Source of the DNA: Planctomycetaceae bacterium
GTDB taxonomy: Bacteria; Planctomycetota; Planctomycetia; Pirellulales; Pirellulaceae
Direction of reading: 5' to 3'
NCBI GenBank assembly: GCA_003455945.1
Contig: DMPQ01000464.1
Span: 4,220-18,430, forward strand
Length of the DNA: 14,211 nt
Shown: piece after piece, positions 7,094-14,211 of the stretch
Position numbering within the stretch: position 1 is the first letter of the stretch
Layout: each line of letters opens with the position of its first letter
Translations under genes and position numbers: made by a program
The notes under the pieces: model-generated
Told to the model about the DNA's origin: nothing
The model's input: the letters and a program-made list of their open reading frames with translations, nothing else
The model's database searches: none

Positions 7094-7837
7094 ATGAACT
7101 CGGACGAACGCGAATCGAGCACGACGACCGATTTCGGGTCGAAAGAGACGCCCGGACCGGAAGGATTGTCGGGGCCGGGCGGAGCCATCGTGCTCGGTGG
7201 CGGAGCGGGGCGCCGGATGGGGCGCGACAAGGGAACGGTCGACTGGCAGGGACGCCCGCTGCTGACGCACGTGACGCGGCGGCTTGCGAGCGGTCTTTCG
7301 CCGATCATCGTCGCCGTCGGCCCCGAGACTCCTCTCCCGCCGCTCCCCGACGCGACTCGCATCGTGCGCGACGTGTCGAAGCATCAAGGGCCGCTGGCCG
7401 GCTGGCGCCACGCGGTGCGAACATGCGGCGACGCCTTGCCCGAGTGGTTCCTGCTGATCGGCACCGACCAACCGTTGGTGACGGTCGCGCTCGCCCGCAC
7501 TCTGGCTCGGATCGCGTTCGAAGCCCAAGCGGAAGGAGCGGTCATCGAATCGGAGGGGCGACTGCAACCGCTCGGGGCGGTCTATCGCCGTTCGATCGCC
7601 GAGCGGCTAATTCGCGACGAGAGCGATGATCGATCGCTCCTGAGTTTTCTCTCGCGGTGCGCGATCCGTCGGGTGCCGGAGGCCGAACTCCGTTCGCTCG
7701 GGTTCGATCCGGCGCTGATCGCCGGCGCGAACACGCCTGAGGAACTGGAGCGGCTCAAGGGGCTCGTGCGCCGCAGTTGTCGTCTCGATCGCGAATCGTT
7801 CGCCGGCGACCCGGAACGAGCGGGCGACGGGGAGTGA
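7094..7837 (+). CDS. mobA: Molybdenum cofactor guanylyltransferase
   Basis: A 247-residue MobA-type nucleotidyltransferase. MobA joins GMP from GTP to Mo-molybdopterin, giving the guanine dinucleotide cofactor used by DMSO-reductase-family enzymes; it is cytoplasmic. The nucleotide-binding signature LGGGAGRRMGRDK is at 34-46, HQGPLAG at about 97-103, the acidic metal-binding GTDQP at 123-127, LQPLGAVYRR further on, and ANTPEEL near the end. MobA usually runs to about 200 residues; the excess is a low-complexity N-terminal extension of about 30 residues and a charged tail of about 25. The extension may mean a later true start, but no good ATG or GTG lies between it and the motif. Related IspD or MobB activities are less likely given the motif set. 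Its divergent partner encodes FhcC, and the FhcB subunit of that complex is a pterin-cofactor protein, so this cofactor could serve it. Confidence 0.92.
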   Translation: MNSDERESSTTTDFGSKETPGPEGLSGPGGAIVLGGGAGRRMGRDKGTVDWQGRPLLTHVTRRLASGLSPIIVAVGPETPLPPLPDATRIVRDVSKHQGPLAGWRHAVRTCGDALPEWFLLIGTDQPLVTVALARTLARIAFEAQAEGAVIESEGRLQPLGAVYRRSIAERLIRDESDDRSLLSFLSRCAIRRVPEAELRSLGFDPALIAGANTPEELERLKGLVRRSCRLDRESFAGDPERAGDGE

Positions 7838-7859
7838 GCCGGCGACGAGCGAGTCGCTC

Positions 7860-7877
7860 GGGCGGCACGAGTCGCCC
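7860..7877. terminator. Possible shared terminator between convergent genes
   Basis: The 70-base gap between the mobA stop and the end of the convergent membrane-protein gene holds GGGCG (7860-7864) pairing with CGCCC (7873-7877) around an 8-base loop. An overlapping near-perfect palindrome CGAGCGA-G-TCGCTCG lies just before it. Neither has a T-run, so this is a weak candidate for a two-way terminator. Confidence 0.3.
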
Positions 7878-7907
7878 CTGAATCGGATAGTGCCGCGCGC
7901 GATCGAA

Positions 7908-10037
7908 TCAACGACTCCGGCCGACTCGATGGAGCACGAACCAGAGATCCTGATAGAACGCCTTGGCGTCGGTCGCGGCTGCGAGCCGGCGTTCGCAAAG
8001 ACGACGATCGGCTTCGCTCGGATTGCGTCCGACCGCCAGCCGGAACAGGTGCTCGATCTTCTCGCGGTCGGTCAGCTTCGACGCGACGATCCGTTCGAGC
8101 AGAGCTTCGTTTCCGGCGTCGGTCGCCCACCCCGACGCGGTGCGCCAATCGATCGGCTCGACCTGCACGTCGGCCGCGATACCGGGATCGTTCGGCGTCG
8201 GCACCGTCGTCGGCGAACCGGCTCGCAGCGCGAGGATCGCTTCGGTCCCCGAGTCATAGGCTCGATCGAGAGCGGCGAGCGCCGATCCGGTCGAGTCGAA
8301 CTTCGTCCGCTGCGGATACCAGCGCGCGAATCGGGCGGGCGTGCCGGCCCAAGGCATGTCGGCCGCCAGCGCCGGATCACGACTCTCGCTTCGCGCGAAC
8401 GGTTCGGACAGGACGATCCAGCGAACGAGCGCATCGAGGCGGTAGCCGTCGGCAGCGAACGCAGCGGCGAGTTCGTCGCGCGGCGAGGGGGGGACCGCGT
8501 CGCCGATCGGATAGCCGAAGAGTTCGTTCCAGACGCGATCGACCCAGGCGATCGGGAAGCGAGGATCGGCAACGATCGCGCGAGCCAACGCCGGACGTCG
8601 ATCGAAGTCGGCCAGTCGACCGCTCTCGGGAGCATCGACGCCGTCGACGAACCGAGGGAAGGCAGCCGCGAGCGACTTGGCGGGAGTTTCATAGAAGACG
8701 GCGGCTCGATCGATCTCCCGAGTCTCGCCGACGAAGTCGACGTCGGTCAGCCGAAGGCCGGTTTCCTGATTCCCTTCGAGCGACATCTGCTTGAGATGCG
8801 CGACCGTTCCCCAGAACTCGTGCTGCGTCAGTGCGCCGGGGCCGGTGTAGTCATGACAGACGGCGCAGCGGCCGCGGACGCCGAGGAACTTCTCGAGCAG
8901 ATTGGCGGTCGCCGTCACCCCTCGGCCATCATCGAGCGCGACCAGGTAACCGACGGCCGGACGAAAGTCGTCGCGCGTCGGAGTCAGGCCCCCTTCGGCG
9001 GTCAGCAGTTCGACGACGACCGCATCGAGCCCGACGCCGTCCGTGAGTCGTTCGGCCAGCAGGCGACGAAAGGCATCGGGAGCGATCAGCTTCGGATCGG
9101 TTGCCGAGCGATCGAGCAGGTCGCGAACCAGGAAGCCGCTCCAGCGATTCGCGAACCCCTCGCGATACTTCGGATCGCTCGTCAGGCGTTCGGCCCAGGC
9201 GGCTCGATCGAGCGGCTTTTCGGCCGCCAGTCGTTCGATCTCGTACGCATCCGGAGCGCGACCGAGGATCGCCCGAAACGCCCGCTCGGACCAGACGCGA
9301 TCGTCGACCTCCGGAGTCGGCTCGATCGATGCCGCAACCCAGACGCTCGCCCAAGCGGCGTCGAGCTCCGCAACCACTTGGTCACTGTCCAAGCGAGTCG
9401 TTGCGGGGGAGGGGGGAGCGTCGTTCGCCAGTCGTTCGGCCGGCGCTACCGACTCCTCGGAGAGCGAGCCGTCGGCCGGAGCGGCGTCGTCGGGAACGGA
9501 GGGCATCGGCGGAGTCGTCGCCCCTGAAGCGTCCGCCGCCAAACGAGGCGTCTCGTCTGGGGCCGACGGCGCGGCATCGTTGCGATCGTTCGAGCCGTTC
9601 GGAAGTACGGGGGACGGGACGTCGGCCGGTACGCGAGCGACGTCGAGAGGGCGAGTCGCCTGGATGACGGCGACGACCGCCGCGATGCCGACGAGCACGG
9701 TGACGGCGGCGGCGATCGAGCCCCAGAGAAAGAGCTCGGCTCGGCGCGGCGATCGCTTCGACGATCGCGACTCGCGAGGCCGATCGGCGGGCGTCGCGGA
9801 CGGTTCGGGCGAGGCGAATCGGGAGGGCTTGGCGCGGAGGCCGGTGCGGCGGGAATCGTCCGCGGCCATCCTTTCGGCGGCAGCGATCGCTTCGGCCGCG
9901 CGACGGTCCGCTTCGTCGTCGCGACGACCGGCGTGCAGCGATTCCAGAATCCGATCGGCGAGATCGGGGGCTCCCCGCTCTCCGACGACCTCTTCGAGGC
10001 CGATCCGCAATATCCGATCGGGAAGGTGCCTAGTCAT
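7908..10037 (-). CDS. Membrane-anchored DUF1549/DUF1553-like protein, probable regulator of the overlapping ECF sigma factor
   Basis: A 709-residue protein in three parts. Residues 1-100 are a charged cytoplasmic region (LEEVVGERGAPDLADRILE near the start) with no cysteines, so it lacks the zinc HxxxCxxC motif of classical anti-sigma factors. One membrane helix spans about 102-126, preceded by a basic stretch, which predicts an exported C-terminus. A Pro/Ala/Asp-rich linker (130-215) leads to a DUF1549-like domain (about 220-430) holding C391-A-V-C394-H395, a CxxCH haem c-type motif, and then a DUF1553-like domain (about 480-705). Several family signatures are eroded compared with the secreted protein at 12177-13853. 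The ATG overlaps the sigma-factor stop by 8 bases (10030-10037), implying translational coupling. Such pairing is typical of a sigma factor and its regulator. The anti-sigma role is inference; the domain match is secure at family level. Confidence 0.85.
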   Translation of the reverse strand: MTRHLPDRILRIGLEEVVGERGAPDLADRILESLHAGRRDDEADRRAAEAIAAAERMAADDSRRTGLRAKPSRFASPEPSATPADRPRESRSSKRSPRRAELFLWGSIAAAVTVLVGIAAVVAVIQATRPLDVARVPADVPSPVLPNGSNDRNDAAPSAPDETPRLAADASGATTPPMPSVPDDAAPADGSLSEESVAPAERLANDAPPSPATTRLDSDQVVAELDAAWASVWVAASIEPTPEVDDRVWSERAFRAILGRAPDAYEIERLAAEKPLDRAAWAERLTSDPKYREGFANRWSGFLVRDLLDRSATDPKLIAPDAFRRLLAERLTDGVGLDAVVVELLTAEGGLTPTRDDFRPAVGYLVALDDGRGVTATANLLEKFLGVRGRCAVCHDYTGPGALTQHEFWGTVAHLKQMSLEGNQETGLRLTDVDFVGETREIDRAAVFYETPAKSLAAAFPRFVDGVDAPESGRLADFDRRPALARAIVADPRFPIAWVDRVWNELFGYPIGDAVPPSPRDELAAAFAADGYRLDALVRWIVLSEPFARSESRDPALAADMPWAGTPARFARWYPQRTKFDSTGSALAALDRAYDSGTEAILALRAGSPTTVPTPNDPGIAADVQVEPIDWRTASGWATDAGNEALLERIVASKLTDREKIEHLFRLAVGRNPSEADRRLCERRLAAATDAKAFYQDLWFVLHRVGRSR

Positions 10038-10557
10038 GACGCTTTCGCTCGAGGCATTCGCGCAGCCTCTGCTTGGCTCGCTGCAACAGGTTCTTGGCGC
10101 CGTCGGGAGACATCTCGAGTGCGGCGGCGATCTTCTCGCGCGAGAGCTGATCTCGGTAACGGAGTTCGATGCCGTAGCGGGCTCGCGGGGTCAGCGAACC
10201 GACGCAGTCGCGGAGCGCCATGATCATCTCTTCGTCCGGACCTTCGTCGCCGAACCATTCGCTCCAGGCGAGATCCCGCTCTTCGATCAGTTCGACCTGA
10301 TCGGCCCTGCCTCGTCGGCGATGTTCGTCGACGAACAGGTTGTAGGCGACTCGTTTCAGGAACGACCAGGTCTTGGGCCACGCCTCGTGAACGAAGCGAC
10401 TCCGGAAGACCGCCAGGAAGGCCGATTGGGTCAGGTCGTCGGCCAGGTCGGGGGACGCGCCGAGGGTCCGGAGATAACGCCAGAGCCCCGCCTGATACTT
10501 GCGCACCAGGAGCTCCGGTTCGACTCCGAGGTTCTCGACCGAGACCGTCCTGTCCAT
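10030..10557 (-). CDS. ECF-family RNA polymerase sigma factor
   Basis: A 175-residue ECF sigma factor that would direct RNA polymerase to a specific set of promoters. Region 2 spans about residues 16-83 (YQAGLWRYLRTLG, DLADDLTQSAFLAVFRSR, then TWSFLKRVAYNLFVDEHRRR). Region 4 spans about 108-170 (LTPRARYGIELRYRDQLSREKIAAAL, then GAKNLLQRAKQRLRECL). Length is normal and there is no C-terminal extension. The gene overlaps its downstream membrane-protein partner by 8 bases, so the two are co-expressed. The ATG at 10557 has no good Shine-Dalgarno: GGAGG is about 20 bases away, too far. The start could therefore be off by a few codons. Upstream, a TACGAT on the minus strand (10615-10610) could be a -10 element, but no matching -35 is seen. 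The target regulon cannot be read from this window. Confidence 0.95.
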   Translation of the reverse strand: MDRTVSVENLGVEPELLVRKYQAGLWRYLRTLGASPDLADDLTQSAFLAVFRSRFVHEAWPKTWSFLKRVAYNLFVDEHRRRGRADQVELIEERDLAWSEWFGDEGPDEEMIMALRDCVGSLTPRARYGIELRYRDQLSREKIAAALEMSPDGAKNLLQRAKQRLRECLERKRHD

Positions 10558-10640
10558 CGAGCGTCCGATCCGCAGCAGACCTCCGAACAGCTAACGCACC
10601 CGACGATTCATCGTACCCGCGCCTGACCTCGGAAACGAAC

Positions 10641-10666
10641 GAAGGCCGCGGGAAAACGCGGCCTTC
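10641..10666 (-). terminator. Strong hairpin terminator after the DUF1549-DUF1501 genes
   Basis: GAAGGCCGCG (10641-10650) pairs perfectly with CGCGGCCTTC (10657-10666) around a 6-base loop; two more pairs extend the stem outward to 12 bp. It lies 45 bases past the DUF1501 stop in the direction of transcription and is followed on the minus strand by GTTCGTTT, a short T-rich stretch. It would separate the secreted-protein operon from the sigma-factor operon. Confidence 0.75.
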
Positions 10667-10711
10667 GTCGGTTCGTCGACCGGTGGCGACGGGAGTCGCC
10701 GAACGATCGGA

Positions 10712-11983
10712 TCAGGCGAACAGATCCTTGATCAGGCGACCGCTGTTGGCGATCTTCATCGGCCGACCGTCGCGGCTGGTGAAGGTCGTTTCCAGCGAGA
10801 TGCCCAGGGCGTGGCAGACGCTCGCCATCAGGTCTTCCGACGAATACGGTTCGGTCTCGACCGTCGTCCCGTCGGCGCTGGTCTTGCCGACCGCGATTCC
10901 GCCGTTGATGCCGCCACCGCCGACGACCGTGCTCCAGCTGCGGGCCCAGTGATCGCGACCGGCGCCGCCGTTGATGTTCGGCGTGCGGCTGAACTCGCCC
11001 ATCCAGATGATGACGGTGTCCTGCAGCAGGCCGCGCTCGTCGAGATCCTCGACCAGTGCGCCCATCGCCTGGTCCATCTCGGGAAGCTTGTCGCGCAGGG
11101 TCGGGAAGATTCCCTGGTGATTGTCCCAGCCGCCGAGGCTCACCTCGACGAACGGCACCCCCGTCTCGACCAGACGGCGCGCCATCAGGCAGCCGTTGCC
11201 GAAACCGTTGTCACCGTACTTCTCGCGCACCGCCGTCGGCTCGTCCGCGATCTTGAACGCGCTCATCTGCGGGCTGGTCATCAGCTTGAACGTCTTGTCG
11301 ATGACGTCCAGATGCTCCTTGACGGCGATGCCGCGGTTCTCGTTCTGCAGGTACTGGTTCTCGAGCTGCATCAGCGCCATCTTTCGCGCCGTCAGCCGAT
11401 TGACGTCCATGTTCAGATCGAGATTGCGGACCTGGCCGTTGCTGCTGACCGAGAACGGCGCCCAGGCCATGCCGAGAAAGCCGGGGCCGACACTGTCGCC
11501 GCCGACGGCGACGAACGGCGGAATCTCGAGCTCGGGGCGCTGTCCGGCCAGCTCATGCGCGATGACCGAGCCGTAGCTCGGGTACTCGATGTTCGGATTC
11601 GGCACGTAGCCGGTATGCAGGTAGTACCGGCCGCGATCGTGATCCGCCTCCCGCGTGCTCATCGAGCGGACGATCGCCATCTTGTCCATGTGGCGAGCCA
11701 TCTTCGGCATCAGCTCGCAGATCTGCACGTCGCCCGAGGTCGAGATCGGACGGAACTCGCCGCCGTTGCGATGCCCCGGCTTGAGATCCCAGATGTCCAT
11801 CGTCGACGGACCGCCGCCCATCCACAGCAGAATGGCCGACTTGCGGTTGCGAGTCAGTTCGTCGGCGTGCGTCCGAAGGGTATGCCCCATCGCGAGAGCC
11901 GAGCCGGTCAGCGCCGAGGCTCCGGCCATATGACGCATGAAATGCCGACGCGTCATGCCCGAGGGAACGGAATAGCTCAACAT
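10712..11983 (-). CDS. DUF1501 family exported protein with Tat-type signal
   Basis: A 423-residue DUF1501 protein. The family has an alkaline phosphatase/sulfatase-like fold, is greatly expanded in planctomycetes, and has no firmly established substrate. The N-terminus is a twin-arginine signal (TRRHFMRHMAGASALTGSAL, with Arg12-Arg13), so export in folded form to the periplasm is expected. Family motifs are intact: LLWMGGGPSTMDIWDLKPG, STREADHDRGRYYLHTGY, YPSYGSVIAHELAG, VEVSLGGWDNHQ, WMGEFSRTPNINGGAGRDHW and SSEDLMASVCHALGI. The His and Asp residues in WDNH, GEFSRTP and GRDHW are the likely metal or active-site positions. A clear AAGGAG six bases before the ATG fixes the start. It lies 193 bases after the DUF1549/DUF1553 gene, the usual order for this pair, and a hairpin terminator follows its stop. 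Confidence 0.96.
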   Translation of the reverse strand: MLSYSVPSGMTRRHFMRHMAGASALTGSALAMGHTLRTHADELTRNRKSAILLWMGGGPSTMDIWDLKPGHRNGGEFRPISTSGDVQICELMPKMARHMDKMAIVRSMSTREADHDRGRYYLHTGYVPNPNIEYPSYGSVIAHELAGQRPELEIPPFVAVGGDSVGPGFLGMAWAPFSVSSNGQVRNLDLNMDVNRLTARKMALMQLENQYLQNENRGIAVKEHLDVIDKTFKLMTSPQMSAFKIADEPTAVREKYGDNGFGNGCLMARRLVETGVPFVEVSLGGWDNHQGIFPTLRDKLPEMDQAMGALVEDLDERGLLQDTVIIWMGEFSRTPNINGGAGRDHWARSWSTVVGGGGINGGIAVGKTSADGTTVETEPYSSEDLMASVCHALGISLETTFTSRDGRPMKIANSGRLIKDLFA

Positions 11984-12176
11984 GAACGGCTCCTTGATGA
12001 CCGGAGAACCGAAAGGTCGGTCCGCCGCGTGCGGCGATTTCGGTCGCCGGACGATTGGGTTGCTGATCGAACGGGAATCGTCGTGACGGGGAAGCGGAAG
12101 TCGGGGGCTCGTCGCCGAGATCGCGACCGGAGGTCCGAGCCGACGAGCGGCGGGACGACCGGCAATTCGGGACGGT
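11984..12176. other. 193-base spacer between DUF1549/DUF1553 and DUF1501 genes
   Basis: Apart from the Shine-Dalgarno site, this spacer holds only a small GC hairpin (CGCCG, loop CGTG, CGGCG at 12023-12036) without a T-run. It is longer than a typical operon gap, so a second promoter for DUF1501 is possible, but no promoter motif is convincing. No small gene is supported. Confidence 0.4.
11990..11995 (-). promoter_or_regulatory. Shine-Dalgarno site of the DUF1501 gene
   Basis: AAGGAG on the minus strand, six bases before the ATG at 11983-11981; a near-ideal site that fixes this start. Confidence 0.8.
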
Positions 12177-13853
12177 TCAGTGATTGAAGATGAACTCGCT
12201 GCTGTTGAGGACCAACCACCAGACGTCCGATAGGGCCGCCTTGGGGTTCTGGGCGTGCATCTCGAGGAACGCCTGAGCGATCGCTCGCTCGTCCTTGGTC
12301 GGCGTCCGCGAGAGAGCGGCCAGGTACAGGTAATCGATCTTCTTCGGTCCCGGGAGCGGCCCGGAAGCGATCCGATCGAGGAAGCTGCCGGGACGGTCGC
12401 TGGTCGCCTGACGGATCAGGTCTCCGTTGAACATCATCAGGATCTGCGGGATCGTGCCGTCGAAGCTCGTCGACTCGGCTCCATCGTCCGTGCCGAAGGC
12501 CGAGACGAACTGCTGCAGCCACATGTTCTTCTGACGCTCCTGCTCCTCGTACGAACCGCGTTCTTCCGAGGCGCGCGTCGCGACGACCAACGATTCGTAC
12601 AGCTGCTCCGCCTGCATCTGCCGCAGGTAGAAGTGCGAGAACTTCGGCGACACGCCGAGCGACGGATCGTCTTCGGCGTTGTCCGACGTGATCTTGCTCG
12701 AGAGGGCATACGGGCGGCTGAGGACGATCCAGGTCATCAGCTGCTTCATGCCGAAGCTCGACTTGCGGAACTCACTCGCCAGGTAGTCGAGCAGTTCGGG
12801 ATGCGACGGGACGTTGTGAGGCCCGAGATCATCGACCGGCTTGGTGAAGCCGTAGCCGAGGAAGTGAGCCCAGAGACGATTGACGGCGGCCTTCTCGAGA
12901 TAGTTCGAGCCGACGATCAGATCGGCCAGCGCCTCACGGCGATTCACCTGAGCCACACGACCGTCGCGAGGGATCGGGGTGCCGTCGACGAAGACCGGGA
13001 AGGCGGTCCGGCTGTAGCCGTTTCGCTCCTCGTAGAAAAGCACCGCCTCGGCGATATCTCCTCCCGCTCCCTCACCCGCGAAGTCGCGATCGAACAACCG
13101 CGAACCGGCACCCGCCTGACGATCCCCTTCGCGCTCCGCTCGCACCTGGCGGAAGAACGCGTTCATCTCCCAATACTTCTGCTGGCGCCAGTCGTTGAAC
13201 GGATGGTTGTGGCACTGCGTGCACTGCACCTGAAGGCCGAGGAAGATCTTCGAGACGGCGGCGGTCGCCTGAGACGCGTTGTCCTCGTTGACCTTGTCGA
13301 CCAGGAAGTTGACCGCGCCGTTGAAGCTCTCCGAGCCAGGCTGAGTCGAACCGCTTGCGGCGACGAGCTCCCTGACGAAGCGGTCATACGGAATGTCGCG
13401 CGCGAAGGCATCCCGCAGATACTTCTGCATCCCCTCGCGGCTGATCATGCTGTTGTTGTCGTTCCCGCCGGCCCGCCCGATCAGCAGGTTGGTCCAGATC
13501 GTCGTCCAGTTGCGGGCATACTCTTCCGTGTACTTCTCGTCGTACAGCAGCGAGTTGACCAGGTCCTCGCGCTTCGAACGGCTCTTCGAACTGAGGAACG
13601 CCTCGAGTTCCTCGACCGTCGGGATCCGACCGATCAGATCCAGGTGAACGCGGCGACACCACTCGCCGTCGGTCGCCGGCTCGGACGGGCGAAGGTCGTA
13701 TTCCTTCCAGACCTCGGCGATCTGACGATCGATTTCGGCGACCTGCTGATAGCGCTGCGTCGCGGGGGCACGGCGCTGAGCCGCGAGGTCGTCGACGACC
13801 CCGAAGACCAACACCAGTGACGCGAGAACGGCGGTCGAAATCTGTCGCTCCAT
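12177..13853 (-). CDS. Secreted DUF1549/DUF1553 domain protein with CxxCH motif
   Basis: A 558-residue exported protein with the DUF1549 (PSCyt2) and DUF1553 (PSD1) domains characteristic of planctomycetes; the biochemical role of the family is unsettled. A signal peptide covers about 1-25, with probable cleavage after LAA. DUF1549 (about 56-260) shows RRVHLDLIGRIPT (67-79) and C211-T-Q-C214-H215-N-H-P-F, a CxxCH haem c-type motif in its usual family setting. DUF1553 (about 300-545) has AVNRLWAHFLGYG, PVDDLGPHNVPSHPE (339-353), WIVLSRPYALSS, and the typical ending LNSSEFIFNH. The length is at the short end because no extra carbohydrate-binding or cytochrome module is fused. The ATG at 13853 is preceded by AGGAG at 8 bases and is directly followed by the signal peptide; the frame open to 13982 is rejected. 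It precedes DUF1501 in the usual pair. Confidence 0.96.
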   Translation of the reverse strand: MERQISTAVLASLVLVFGVVDDLAAQRRAPATQRYQQVAEIDRQIAEVWKEYDLRPSEPATDGEWCRRVHLDLIGRIPTVEELEAFLSSKSRSKREDLVNSLLYDEKYTEEYARNWTTIWTNLLIGRAGGNDNNSMISREGMQKYLRDAFARDIPYDRFVRELVAASGSTQPGSESFNGAVNFLVDKVNEDNASQATAAVSKIFLGLQVQCTQCHNHPFNDWRQQKYWEMNAFFRQVRAEREGDRQAGAGSRLFDRDFAGEGAGGDIAEAVLFYEERNGYSRTAFPVFVDGTPIPRDGRVAQVNRREALADLIVGSNYLEKAAVNRLWAHFLGYGFTKPVDDLGPHNVPSHPELLDYLASEFRKSSFGMKQLMTWIVLSRPYALSSKITSDNAEDDPSLGVSPKFSHFYLRQMQAEQLYESLVVATRASEERGSYEEQERQKNMWLQQFVSAFGTDDGAESTSFDGTIPQILMMFNGDLIRQATSDRPGSFLDRIASGPLPGPKKIDYLYLAALSRTPTKDERAIAQAFLEMHAQNPKAALSDVWWLVLNSSEFIFNH

Positions 13854-14211
13854 GGCTTCCGCTCCTGCTCGGATCGAGACTGCGGGCTCGGCCCCGTGAC
13901 TCGTCATTGCCTGACGCTCGACCCGTTCCCGATAACGAGGCAGTTTCGGGAAGGTACTCGAGCTTCGGCTCGCCGAAACCAAGTCTACTCGGGGGAGAGC
14001 CGAAACGCACCGGCGAACCGTTCCGGCCTCCGCCGCATCCGGGGACGCCGTCGACGCGAAACGATCGACGCTTCGGCATGCATCTCTATCCCAGCCGAGC
14101 CGACGGCAAGGCTCGATCGTTCTCCCTCCCCCCGACTCCGATCGAGCCGGCGAGCAGGGAACCGGCCGCTGGCGGAGCGAATCGCGGATCTACTTCAGCG
14201 CGTCCGATGTC
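13854..14211. other. 358-base region upstream of the DUF1549/DUF1553 gene to the window edge
   Basis: No complete gene is visible. The region should hold the promoter of the leftward DUF1549-DUF1501 operon, but no clear -35/-10 pair stands out. At 13959-13972 CGAGC and GCTCG enclose TTCG, a compact hairpin with the extra-stable tetraloop type on the plus strand. TTCGGCTC (13964-13971) can also pair with GAGCCGAA (13997-14004). At the edge, the minus strand reads T-S-D-A-L-K-stop from 14210 to 14190, which might be the tail of another minus-strand gene, but seven codons are not enough to call it. Confidence 0.4.
13862..13866 (-). promoter_or_regulatory. Shine-Dalgarno site deciding the DUF1549/DUF1553 start
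   Basis: AGGAG on the minus strand, eight bases before the ATG at 13853-13851. It places the start at the signal peptide rather than at the upstream in-frame codons reaching 13982. Confidence 0.8.

Noticed and set aside
6887..7567. N-terminal extension of fhcC to base 7567
   Set aside because: The added 227 codons are Arg/Ser/Pro-rich and lie antisense to the conserved half of mobA; FhcC-like sequence begins at the ATG at 6886.
7890..10626. Long plus-strand frames (7890-9527 and 9043-10626) opposite the membrane protein and sigma factor
   Set aside because: Composition is Arg/Ser- or Arg/Asp-rich, no motif is present, and they run antisense to two genes with clear domains.
10811..13820. Long plus-strand frames (10811-12187 and 12255-13820) opposite the DUF1501 and DUF1549 genes
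   Set aside because: They are shadows of secure minus-strand genes with strong Shine-Dalgarno sites and intact family motifs.
14190..14210. Possible tail of a minus-strand gene (T-S-D-A-L-K-stop)
   Set aside because: Seven codons at the window edge cannot be told from chance.

Overview
The window looks like chromosomal DNA from a high-GC member of the Planctomycetota. Three observations support this. There is a secreted DUF1549/DUF1553 protein followed by a Tat-type DUF1501 protein, a pair typical of that phylum. There is an ECF sigma factor overlapping a membrane protein that carries a second DUF1549/DUF1553-like domain. There is also a bacterial formylmethanofuran dehydrogenase subunit C homologue (FhcC), which in bacteria occurs mainly in methylotrophs and planctomycetes. 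I see no mobile element, CRISPR array, rRNA or convincing tRNA.

Layout from left to right. A long plus-strand tex gene (206-3433) encodes an RNA-binding Tex-family protein with an acidic insert of about 165 residues and an Arg/Gly/Pro-rich tail. A small unrecognised helical protein (3446-3934) follows 12 bases later. A TPR protein (3977-4540) and an HDOD protein (4708-5598) lie on the minus strand. A 457-base non-coding stretch (5599-6055) carries nested inverted and direct repeats. Next come fhcC on the minus strand (6056-6886) and mobA on the plus strand (7094-7837), divergent around a 207-base gap that holds a perfect 12-bp inverted repeat. The right half is all minus strand and, in transcription order, reads: DUF1549/DUF1553 (12177-13853), DUF1501 (10712-11983), a strong hairpin terminator (10641-10666), ECF sigma factor (10030-10557), and an inner-membrane protein with a DUF1549/DUF1553-like exported part (7908-10037).

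How the genes may work together. FhcC belongs to a molybdo- or tungsto-pterin enzyme complex of tetrahydromethanopterin-linked C1 metabolism, and MobA makes the guanylated molybdenum cofactor, so the divergent pair makes biochemical sense. The sigma factor and the membrane protein overlap by 8 bases, the usual layout of an ECF sigma factor and its membrane-bound regulator. The regulator's exported half looks like a degenerate copy of the secreted protein encoded just upstream. My main hypothesis is that an enzyme-like domain has been reused as a haem-, redox- or ligand-sensing module controlling the sigma factor. Everything here comes from reading the sequence; no database search was run.
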